From: Phoronis australis
Lineage: Eukaryota > Phoronida > Phoronidae
NCBI GenBank assembly: GCA_002633005.1
Contig: NMRA01000558.1
Span: 134,441 to 198,440, forward strand
Direction: 5' to 3'
Length of the DNA: 64,000 nucleotides
Shown here: one piece after another, positions 1-10,549 of the stretch
Numbering within the stretch: position 1 is the stretch's first letter
How the letters are laid out: each line of letters begins with the position of its first letter
Position numbers and translations under genes: made by a program
The notes under the pieces: model-generated
Told to the model about the DNA's origin: nothing
The model's database searches: none
The model's input: the letters and a program-made list of their open reading frames with translations, nothing else

Positions 1-350
1 ACTTGGAATCCTGCTTCAATCTCAACTTAGAGATCGCCGCGTGCCACTTGGAATTGAACATGTATTTGGGCAATCAGGTGGAATTTTTGTTCAGAGTAAA
101 GAATTTTTGTAGTTATTGGCCTTATAATCACTCACTTTCTCCTTTACCGTAACTTGTGTCAAAGAATCAATTATTGTAATGGATCGCCAATAGCTGAAAA
201 AAGGATAAGTTGAACTTTTTTACGTTATTTTATTAAAATATACTTTGATTTAGTGCAGTGCAATTTTTATCCACGTGAACGTGATTATTTGAGCGAAATT
301 GTCAAGTTTCCTCGTGTATTCCTAGTTCACGCACAGCAGCGAGACTTCTC
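1..350. repeat. Foldback MITE (family 1, copy 1, truncated by window edge)
   Basis: The first 20 bases repeat the AACTTGGAATCCTGC terminus found at 26319-26702, and 320-350 carries its inverted partner (TTCACGCACAGCAGCG). The stretch 243-345 is the reverse complement of about 26375-26480. The element continues upstream of base 1. Confidence 0.5.
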
Positions 351-2947
351 ATTCATCCACATTACAGTGTTCTGTCCGACAGGGCTTTTCCAGCCCCCGT
401 GAGGCCGGTGCTGAACGTGCAATAACATCTGGCTCTTTTGTTAACTGCCCAGCTCAGTCTTTTGTCCTGTATGATAACAAGCAGGCCAATTATCTTCCAG
501 GCTTCAAAGGAAACGTATGGTGATTGCACGCTATTTCCAAACGCGTATCAGTGACGGAAGTCAAACCCATATGTTGCGGCCTTGGTTAATCCCTTGGACA
601 GAATAGATTCTCTAAACTTCAGTTGTGAGTTGGGCGATTTTGGTGATTCAAAAACGGAACATGATCAGCATTTGACGAGAAATTCAGAAATGCTATTGGT
701 TTAAGCTCAAATATGTTATAACTTAACTTTCGTTTTTATCAGCCCAGCCCAGTCGAGGCTAGATACGATCTGATCGGAGATTAGAGCAATAATCGAACAA
801 AAGAGCGTAGGCCCTCCAAACATAAATGCCAGAATGGAGTTATCAGTCGTGTAAGATATTGGTTACGAGGGTAAACATCCCAACTTGTTGATGGGCTTTA
901 GAATCGAACAAGTTGGGAGCAATGTGTCGGGATGTCGCCGTCTTTATGGGTAGTATAAAGACTGTCTGCACCAAACAGAGTAACGCTCTACAGTAACAGC
1001 TCATGCAGCCCATGCGACCAAAAAAGTGAAATTGCATTAGAAAAAGCATTGGCCGACTGCCGACAGGGCGGCCTCTAGCTATAGTTGCACCCGCGGCCGG
1101 CGCACTCACCTAGCATGCCACATGAGCGGCTTCATCGTATTTCGCTAAAATTTCCTAATCCACCGACGAATGGTATTTCGTTTGTAAAATCTTCTTGGGG
1201 AATCGTTATAGTGAGGAATGAATTGTTCGCAGGAAACTTGTTAAATGTGGATCAAACTGACGCAGTGTACCGCCATGCGGCCGCATCATAACGCTTAATC
1301 GTCGTGAGAAACGGTCCGGAGTTGGTATGTGGTGCAACTCGGGACGGTCTGGGGTCTACAGAAAACAACAGTTCAACTGTGAGTCTACACCAATGTGATA
1401 AACGAGAGTAGTTCTACTTGCTGCGTCAGCTGCTGGTATGCTTATCTCTTTTATGACACACAATGTGCGACTGGGCAAAGCGTTTTCAAAATAATGTGGA
1501 TAAATCAGTGGAGTGTGAGACCCCTGAGGTCCCTGTCAAGTCCTCACGGCAATTTTACGTTATGTGGAAGCCAGCGCACGTCAGTGGAGCCGTGCCGACC
1601 GGGCAACGATCGAGTTAAATTGGGTCGGCGTCATCACTTCCGTCCGCCGGGCCTTCAACGCGAACCAAATTTGTTCTTACAAATTAACTTTCCAAACTGG
1701 ACGCTAATCAGCTGAATCACAATATCCGTCATCCTTCATTTTCTGTCTCCGAAACTAAACCAAACGGCCGGTGGGCGATCGAATTGGCCGTCGTCCACTC
1801 AATTACCTACACAGGAGGATTGTATTTTATTCAGTTTACTTTTACTAAAAGTAAAAACAACAGTACCAGGTGTAATGCGATCGAGTTACATTTTTATGCC
1901 AACTCAAAAGCGACCTTGACCATGATTTATACGTGGGCGGAGCACCACGGGGGGCTGAGGGCTCATAGCCACTTTTTTGAGGCTACGCCGCCGGCACATG
2001 GTCAGTAGGCTAGGCGGTGAACCACGGGGGGGGGCTGAGAGGCTACTAACTCGTTTATTATAGGAACCGTTACCAGAAACCGTTTGTTTGGAATTTCCTC
2101 TATCGTGTTTAAGAATTAGAAGAAGAATATTTTTTTTGTTTTTGAGCGAGTGTATAATTTTGTAGGCTACCTTTCTTCGTGTGCTAAATTTTAATAAAAC
2201 GACCTACTTGCGAGATAGAAGCGATGGCAGACTGGTCGACAATTCGAAAGTTACCTCTACGCTCTTTGTATTTTCGGAAAAATATTTTTAAGTTCTTTAA
2301 ATCAATATTTGGTTATTGCCCATGCACAGGCACTCTAAACATTTTGCTTTATCCCCGTGATATAAAGTAATGAGCCTGACAACACCCCTGTAAAATTAAA
2401 CAAGCACGTTCTCATTTACCTTCAACATAGCGCTTTTCTACAAGTTCCTGCTCTCTTCACTTATTTCGTACACAATTAATTCGATAATTTTACAGTTTTT
2501 CTTTTTTTTTTTAAAGGCTGGTTATCTTGGAGACAATGGAAGGCTTTTCCACAAGTTGTTATATAACATCTGCACACCACAATCCAAGCTAACAAGGGAA
2601 ATGAGTTTTCTTGATATTTATTTTTGCTCCGAAGTTAACTTGTCCCCCTTAGAGTTAGAAGGCGATGAATCCGCGTTATGCGATTTTGTCACAACGATGT
2701 TATTTTTTATCTGTGCGTGTGTATGAGCGCAAGTGCTGTGAGTAAAAATGCATTATAAAAAGACAAATGCCAGTATCTCTTGTTAAATGTAATTTCTTCC
2801 AACAATGCATGCTAGTTGAAAAGCGTCTTTGCCACTGGTATAACTTATCGTCCCCCAAACGTCTATTAACGTCTCCATTTGATGTCACGTGATTAACTAT
2901 GCATTACGCGTACGTTTACTCCAAAACATTTGTCCACCAATGAAACT
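351..2947. other. No gene recognised; three copies of a G-rich motif
   Basis: No exon with convincing splice signals or family similarity was found. A motif close to GGGCGG-GCACCA-GGGGGCTGAG occurs near 1934-1957, near 2011-2036, and again near 3281-3305 in the adjoining intron, suggesting remnants of a dispersed repeat. Confidence 0.4.
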
Positions 2948-3142
2948 TTATACATAGTCAGGGGCTGACCTATCCCAGTCATTATCTTCCTCGTCTATTT
3001 TGTCAACCGGCCAATAAAACTCAGATGGGATTTCCTGACGGTCATGGTCTTGCAGCCGCAGGTGTCCAATGTGCCCAGCCTTTGGCCTTCCTCCACGAAA
3101 GTCGCAGTAGTGAGCCGTCACTTCAAGCATACACTTCATCCC
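2948..3142 (-). CDS. Terminal exon of the WAP-like motif gene
   Basis: Open for 64 codons from a CAG acceptor (3143-3145) to the TAA at 2948-2950. It encodes GMKCMLEVTAHYCDFRGG near the start, then a charged tail ending in DWDRSAPDYV. Codon content looks coding, and the phase-0 junction restores a cysteine motif with 5317-5425. This is the most convincing piece of the gene. Confidence 0.55.
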   Translation of the reverse strand, partial: GMKCMLEVTAHYCDFRGGRPKAGHIGHLRLQDHDRQEIPSEFYWPVDKIDEEDNDWDRSAPDYV

Positions 3143-6100
3143 CTGCACAGTGTAAATTATATACTATCAAGATTCCGAAATATTGCATCTCGGGTATGTG
3201 GGGCAGGTTTTGGGACGGACGTCGAGAGCAACTTATCCGTAAACTATGTTTTTAAAATTATTTAATATTGCATATACGTGGGCGGCGCACCATAGGGGGC
3301 TGGAGACAATAGCTAGACCCCCCCCCCCCCACNCACACACACGTACTTCAGTGCTGCGCCACAAATGATATACATGTACACTGTACCTTGCTGATTACTG
3401 TAGTTCTAAGGATAATTCTATAAATAGAGATATGATAATCACCACCCGATCAACACCATGTAACAAAAAGGCAAAGTGTCGGAGTCTTGCACCATTCTAG
3501 CCAATTGAATCTTATGCTTTTCCCGTACTGGCTTTACCCTTGTGGGTTTATATTGTACAAAGATGAAACCCGAGGTGGTTCGTATGATGTATTAAAAGCT
3601 TCTGATGTGATAGTACAAAAATCTAACATATAGCATGCAAGTGAACCTATTCGACCAATCAGAATGTGCGCCAAATATAAAACTGACCAATGGTGGATTA
3701 GGGGCGCGATATGGCGTGCCAACTATTTTGCGACAAGGGACACAAGTACGTGTTACTACACGAACACGTTGCCGTATCTGGGGTATCCAAAAGCGTTGAC
3801 GTAGGAAAGTAGCTGTAGCATTAACACCACTATGCAAAGAACGTAAGTGAGCATCGCGGATGACTAGTTCTGTGAATCGATGTTTGGATGGCAACAAGAT
3901 GGGGAATTTCGCGTCATCGGGGACAGACGCATTGTGTATCCTACCNATTATCTTATGTACACTACATGTAAAGCAATCTCATGACAAATGCGTCAGCGGC
4001 GTGTTTAATTTGATTATGAAACAAGGATCATTAATCCCAAAAACAGATTATTGAGCAACCGAGAATTACAAGTCGAGTGAAACATACTGAAGAGTTTCAG
4101 GGGTTGATCCAGGAATTTTAGTTAGGGGGGGCAGGGCAGAATTTTCAGCCAGCATTTTGCCCGTCAGATATCGCACCCCCAAACTGCCAAATGGAACCTG
4201 GAAGAATTTTAGGGGGGGGCATGGCCCCCTAACTGGCCCCCCTCTAAATCCGCTATGAGTTTGCGATGCTTTACTGCTACTACTACAGTTGGGATGACGA
4301 TTGCGTACTTGCCAGAAACCTTTTTCACTATGACAGCCGATATTCACAGGAAAGTATAGAGGAACGATTGTTTTTTATTGAGAAGAGTCGATTTATTGGC
4401 TAAACGTTGCGGTTAGGCAGAGAATGTTACCGTGACAGGACAAGGCGCTGACTTGACATAACTACCCAAGCACTCTGTTAAAAATTAGTACGCTTGGGGA
4501 TGTTTGAAGGAAAACCCGGTTTAACGATATCTCAAACCTTATTCACAAAATTGGACGTTTTTACAATATTTAAAATGTGTGTAGCAAAACACCTACATGT
4601 AATCTTCTTTCTCAGTGAACTTCAAATACGAAATATGTACCGTATAATGTAAGCACAAACGACGATACATTTACTCATTCACGTACTAGCCTACATATGT
4701 TCTTTAATGTGTGTTTATATGTATTATACACCTATACACATGTATGTATACCTGTTAGTATAACTAAGGAGTGCACTCCTTGGCAGGCCTTCATTAACAC
4801 ATATTTGATTGGACGCGATGTGTTCAGTGGAACGTCCACATTTTAGTACTGAGTGTCCTCCCTTACATGCAGATATACATGTATGTAGTAGGCCTAGTGA
4901 CCTAAGTCGTATATAGTGTGCGTCGCGTTGTCTTACTTTATTATTGTATGTGGCAGTTGGTCACCTTCTCTCTTTTCGTGTTTGAAGACTTCTTACTACC
5001 ATTCTGTATTATGGCCTGGAGATGGAAGATGCATTCCAAAATATGAGCTGTTTTATGGATTCCCGTTTTGTTTTTATCGGTCACGATGAACATCGGACAA
5101 CTCAAGTCTACGTCCGTACCAGAGGGCACTTGATAAAATGCGGATGAATCAACCACTGAGTCGTATTCAATTATACATGTTTGTATGTATTGATGCATGT
5201 ATGTACGTACGGTATGTATGTTGGTATGTACTTGTGTATTTATTGACTGAGTGTGCATGTATTTAGATATAGTTGTATGGCGGATTGATGACTAGCTAGA
5301 TGGATGGATGGCTTACCGTTGGACAGTCCTCGTCAGACGTGCATGAGTCATCGGGACGAAAGTCAACGTTATGTCTTTTTTCGAAGAACTCCTTGCTCTC
5401 TTCAAAAATCTGTTCTGGGACCTCTCTGGTGAAAATAATGGGAACTCTCATTCAGAAAATGCCCACCGCATATCAACACCGAGCTTTGGGCCCACGTGAT
5501 GGTTAATTGGTCATTGTACGTCTCAGTTATTCCAACAGATTCAAACCAAAGAAGGCAGAACCGGGGATTTGCCTCTGTATGAGACTGCTCAACCACTTTC
5601 ATTATGGGTCCACCTATTTACGCACAAATTTTACCTAAAGGCACCATAGATGTAGCCTTGGGCCCAGGCTGTCCCATTTGTTCCGTAACCACAGCCGTGT
5701 TTTAATGTGAAACAAGAGGTAGTTTTGTTGGCATGGGCAACACAAATAATCATAGCAATGTCAAGCATTGTGTTGGGCATCTTTTATGGTCATGACAACA
5801 CATCCAAGTTTCTAATTCTTGGATCATTGATATTCACCTGTAAAATGGGTGGCAGCCGGTAGATGTCGCATCAAACAATGCTTCCATGATACTGAGCCTC
5901 ACATAGCGATTGCGCATAGAGTATTTATGCGCGCACCCAGCCTAAAATATAGGGAGGCTTGAATTTTTCGATATGCGGACCTGGACCCTTTACTGAAAGA
6001 CATCAACGAGAACTAAAAAAAAACGGGGCCACTGTGTTCAAGCCCACGCATAGTGCATCTGCGCCCACTTTCCTTGGATTTTGTGGACTTTTGCCGACTC

Positions 6101-7760
6101 GGACTTTTTGTTTCACTGAGGCGGACCTTTATGCCCAATTCGCCAAATTGGGGGGCTCGTGCGCCCATGGTATTGTACGAGTAAGGGCAGAGTTACTCAA
6201 TTTAAATATCAAACCAGTGACCGGTTCATGGAATAAAACCCTACGTTTTCGTGGACGCTCCCTACAAATGGTTCCTTTCCGGGCCCACTAGTCTAGTACA
6301 TGGGTGAATACCTTAACCCTCGTCGGAACTAAAATCGAATACTCCCTTCCTCCAGGGTTAATAAGTCCACCCTTCAAAATCGAACGTTCTGTTCCTTGCG
6401 TCTGCGGTTTGTATGCGGCCAGTGAACAATCTGCTGACAACCTCTTTAAAACCGGATTGACCATCGAGTCGTAATACACGTGCTGTTTGGTGCATGCGCG
6501 TAACACGTAACAAAAAATACTCACAATTGTTCATCAGCTGATCTGTTCTTAGGGTCGCCACAGTAGTAACCTTTATCGGAACGATGACACACATTTCCGG
6601 GCTATTATAGTAAGTGGAAAAAGAAAGTAGTTTGTTAATACGCATAGATAGACACATAATTAAGCTGTCCTATAAGGCAGCCATGCAAAGACACTGCACC
6701 ATTTTCAGTGGAAGCAATGTACATGTGAGTGGAGGGGTTTCATCGCGGAGAACAAACTAGACACACTGGATGTCTTCCGGCAGTCCCACATGTACGTAAT
6801 GACGTATTTTAAGGGGTCTGAATCTTGATCAATTATGAGAGTTCTCCCTCAGTCAGTACTCTGCACTATGGCCACCACTCCATATTCGCCAATGCAGCCC
6901 TACGGCCGTCGCCACCACACGCTCACTGAATCCAATCTCATTGCATCGGTTTTAAAGTGCTGTGCGGTGCGCTCTTTAGTGAAACACTATATTAGGAAGT
7001 CCTGCCATTGCAAGTTAAGGCCCCTGTTTTTGGAGGAGGGTTTATAAAGTCCTACTTGGACAATGTTCTCTAATTGCGAGTCTTGTTGATGTGTACAATT
7101 AAGGTATCGTTGTTAAGTAAAACTGTTGCTGCGTGAATATTAAAAAAAAAAATATTTTACTTACACCTACGCATTTTTGGATACAGTTTTGGTTGCCTTA
7201 TAGATCTATGGTAGATTTTACAACATATTACCTACCCCGCCTTACCTTTAGTTTTCTACATTCAGAATCAAACACGCAGTTGTTGAATCTTCTATACTCA
7301 AATTGTTCTTTCGAGAAGTAGCCGATGTTCTTGAAATCGTGTTCACTGAAATATTTAAATATTGTTTCATATCTAGGGGCGGCCTACCCGTGCCTAACTG
7401 CGTCAACTTTAAACTGATCTGGCTCGCGCGAACATTCCTGATTCAAAAAACTTACTGTCTAACGCATGTATGAAAAGGGTTTTACAACTCGTAGAATGTT
7501 CACTTTCTTATAACGTCTTACGTGCTCATTATGAAGATTTAAAAAGCAACTTACTTGATAATTTGATGGTCCCCAGCAGTGCCGACATCAGCATCACCAA
7601 ACTCTTCCTGTTGGCGTTTTCGACGACGTTTCACTAGTATTCGGCATATACCGTTACAAGATTTTGCAGATCTTTTAACAAATTCCCGTTTTCGGATTAA
7701 GAGGTTTAATCTAGCCTTCACCAGTTGTGTTCTCAGCGACAAAGACCTAAAATCCTCCAT
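2948..7760 (-). CDS. Hypothetical small protein with WAP-like cysteine motif (tentative model)
   Basis: Tentative minus-strand model with exons 7555-7760, 5317-5425 and 2948-3142: 510 bases, 169 residues. The last two exons are better supported. The donor at 5316-5315 and acceptor at 3144-3143 are both phase 0, and joining them completes CTSDEDCPT-GMKC, with cysteines at 97, 103, 109 and 118 (C-x5-C-x5-C-x8-C). That resembles the C-x-x-D-x-D-C-P-x-x-x-K-C stretch of WAP/four-disulfide and Dickkopf-like domains, but the full set of eight cysteines is absent. The C-terminus is acidic (DEEDNDWD) and ends SAPDYV. The first exon is basic (VKRRRKRQQ), has a weak start context and no signal peptide; it was attached because its GTAAGT donor fits the phase. 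A real 5' end may lie elsewhere. Function unknown. Confidence 0.4.
3620..3952 (-). mobile_element. BEL/Pao retrotransposon integrase fragment (decayed)
   Basis: The minus-strand reading frame shows the H2C2 zinc-binding start of a retroelement integrase of the BEL/Pao type. Landmarks in order are a GRIHNA start, LLPSKHRFTELVI, AHLRSLHSGV with the two histidines, RQRFWIPQ, and CVPC with the two cysteines. Downstream of about 3690 the similarity continues only weakly, so a frameshift is likely there. No LTRs, protease, reverse transcriptase or catalytic integrase core were seen. One ambiguous base is at 3945. It is a relic inside the putative intron 3143-5316. Confidence 0.75.
4098..4257. mobile_element. 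160-bp MITE with 5-bp target duplication AGTTT
   Basis: Begins CAGGGGTTGATCCAGG and ends with the reverse complement of CATAGCGGATTTAGAGGGG; it is flanked on both sides by AGTTT (4093-4097 and 4258-4262). G/C-runs occur inside each end. Its internal sequence is similar to 55535-55689 in opposite orientation. Non-autonomous, no coding. The termini resemble hAT-type CAGNGGCGGAT ends, although hAT elements usually make 8-bp duplications. Confidence 0.75.
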
Positions 7761-7925
7761 AGACAAAGTCTATAAGTTAGTCTGTGTCGTACAATAAATT
7801 TGCATTAACAGGGGAACGACCGCAAACATTCATTTCAAGTTGTGTTTAAATTAAGTTGCGGCATCGAAAAGACAACAACACACTATCGATAGAAGCATGA
7901 AGGGAGCGTCATGCAGTAAGTGAAG

Positions 7926-8042
7926 TGATTCCGATCCCTGCGGGAAGCTTTAGACCTCTCCCCATTCCAATCCTTGCGGGAAGCTCCAGACCTCTCCCCA
8001 ATTCCAGTCTCTGCGGGAAGCTCCAGACTTCTCCTTTGTTCC
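7926..8042. repeat. Minisatellite, about 36-bp unit, three copies
   Basis: Three tandem copies of a unit containing TGCGGGAAGCTCCAGACCTC followed by TCCCC and ATTCC; the third is more diverged and a partial fourth follows. It lies upstream of the putative first exon at 7555-7760. It keeps short reading frames open on both strands but nothing indicates a gene. Confidence 0.75.
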
Positions 8043-10009
8043 AATCATTCAACCTTTCCCCAAGAAGTAAGCGAGACGCTCCTGAGAGCTTATTAAGCTT
8101 GTCCATGTGAACAAGTTTAATTTCTTTGATTAGAAACTCTCCTGGTTGGATATAGATTTACATTTCAAGTTGTTGAGGACCATTTCTGGATCAGCTTATC
8201 AGCAACACCCCGGTTGTCATGCAATAGAATGTAAAAAACCTAAAACTGTTAAGTCGTTACATTTCCGTCATAATTTGAAAGATTCTTCTCTCAGACAAAA
8301 CGAACCCATTCGTATTTCAAATAATGAAACTGTGAGTCCCAGCTTGTGCAAGTCTATACTCTAAAAAACCTTTACTGATACGCTGGGCTTCAGTGCTCAT
8401 GCAGTTCCGTGAAACAGTCCCGAATACTTTGACCCAAGCAAGTTCCATAATTTTCTTGAGTATTTACTAAGGCAAATCTATTCTCCCATTTTCTCGCATT
8501 TTGTCTTAAACTATGAGCTCTTCTTTGACTACTGGCATTTTCTAAATATATAACTAAAACTGAGTCTTTAGTTCAGTAAAAATCAGTACGGACTTAGTCC
8601 TTAAATTAGGGGAGTTGCAAGAAAAGATGCCTAGTTATTTTCATAAGTAATGTGAAAATTCAAAGTAGAGTTCACTATTGATTTGTATAAAAGCCAAAAA
8701 TTGAATTACTAATAAAACGAACAGCATAAGAAATGACAATCATGTTTCAAAAACTTCGCAAAAACGCATTAGATTTAGGGACTTTATTAGAAACCCTGGA
8801 CACGGACGTATACTTCCCTCAACTTTAACACTAGCACAGATTGATAGTGGGACACGAGCTTGTTCACTTCCTGCACGACGAGATAGTTTTCATCCAAAGA
8901 AATTCGCCTTCTAATGAACAAGGACATAATAAACTTACAGGACATCGTCCAGTGTGATGAGAGAAAGTATCTCAAGGAACAACATCAAACTGTAGACTTT
9001 AGGGCTCATATCTTACGCTTCGAGTAGGTTTTCTGGTACCCAAAGGCCATTAACAGAACCCGAGTTCACCACAGCCTAATGTCGTGTATGATGGGGCCAC
9101 GTGACTGTTTTCTAAAGTCGTTGTCAATGCGATCGTGGAGGTTTTCGCGGATTGAACACACGATAAAACTTTAAGCTGCAATTCCTGGATTCTGTTTCAT
9201 GAAAAATGACTTGCAATTTAACCATTAATGACGTCACGCTTCCATTAGGAATTGAGTACGTTTAGCCAATTAATGTCATGTAACGGCACATCACTGTCTA
9301 GAAATAATTTATAGACCTTGATGATAGTCCAAGACTTTGCACTTTTTCAAGTGAGATTCTATTACTTTTTTCGAAATAGTAAGGACAAAATTTGACTAAG
9401 TCGTGACTGAGTCAATTTTCGCGAAACACACTCCTTGGTGCAGATTCTAATCACCGTAGCCACGCGCTACTCATAGTCAGACTTGAACTTTAACCAATCA
9501 GGCTGCATGCTTAGAGTATCAGTAAGTTTGCTCGAAGCCTGTCATGTAATTGGACAACTTTCTATGCGAGTTTCGAATACGGAATCGAAGTTAAACCATG
9601 GGGTCTAGGCCTACATTCAACGCACGTACGTTTTACTTTTGACAATGGTTGCGCTCGACACACACTTCGCCGAAAATTCTAGCCAAAGTAACGCGATCTC
9701 GTTCACTCGGCGATATCTCATATCTCGCAGAATCTTGCTTCTCTACGTAACACTAGCGAGAATGAAACCGACACAAGTCATTTTTAAGCTGATAAAGGAT
9801 AAATTGTTCGGGTGTTAATATTTGCACGAACTGTTCTCACAGTTAAATTAAAATGTGAAAAAAGGAAGAATTAATGCATGTGTGTCACAGCGTTGTCACT
9901 GTGAGGCATGCACTGACACTTAACATCTGGCACGTGACCCCGAAGACATCATCCTTTATTACGTACCAGTTGAGTTTATGTGAGCCCACAGCAAAAGAAA
10001 TGTTGACTT
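8043..10009. other. Intergenic, no gene recognised; decayed foldback arm
   Basis: Short reading frames here lack coding character. The stretch 9640-9765 resembles one arm of the foldback family at 40190-40450 and 50193-50983, sharing TTCTAGCCAAAGT, ATCTCGCAGAATCTTGCTT and a terminal ACACTAGCGAG-like end. Nothing else was identified. Confidence 0.4.
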
Positions 10010-10549
10010 TGAAATAGATTTGTTAAAACTTTATTTACATCTTTGTACAATATACAAAATAAATACATAATAGGCACAGTCAGTTCTGTGAAAAACAATC
10101 TACTTCAGGGAGACTACAACATTCACACAAAAGTACTTTTTACAAATCGTGCACGTGCCTCTAAAGTCATATTCAAGGCCACGTAACCTGGGCACGGTGC
10201 AAAGTCATTTCTCCACAATGAAAGTCAATCAAAATTGCAGATTACAAAGAAATGCATATCAACAGCAAAAACTCAGGTAAGCACAAGTCAAATACATCTC
10301 TCATTATGCTAACATCTTTATAACTGCCTGCTTATTTGAAGTAGGCACCTGACTTTGATATGAAATTAAGTTTTAAGTAGAAATGAAAGGGGCAGGTTAC
10401 ACTGTATCACCTGCCCCAGGGGTACAGCCCACAGACTATAACTTCAAAATAACACAATAAATTTACAACTCTAAATATTGTTTGAACATTTGTCAGTTGG
10501 GAAGTCATCTATTTCAGCGGATGGACATTTATCTCAGTTCAAAGGTCAT
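10010..10549 (-). other. CFAP221: CFAP221 3' untranslated region with hairpin
   Basis: Sequence downstream of the CFAP221 TAA stop (10550-10552) to the probable cleavage site. A canonical AATAAA polyadenylation signal lies on the minus strand at 10030-10035. The region contains a perfect 9-bp stem with an 11-base loop at 10389-10417. The end point is inferred from the signal, not observed. Confidence 0.6.
10030..10035 (-). terminator. Polyadenylation signal AATAAA of CFAP221
   Basis: AATAAA on the minus strand, about 515 bases beyond the CFAP221 stop codon, followed by U-rich and GU-containing sequence. Its placement right after the last exon makes it the likely cleavage signal. Confidence 0.6.

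Noticed and set aside
4990-5165. Protein-like minus-strand stretch (VPSGTDVDLSCPMFIVTDK) between the two WAP-like exons
   Set aside because: No acceptor gives a frame compatible with the phase-0 donor at 5316, and joining it would break the restored cysteine motif.
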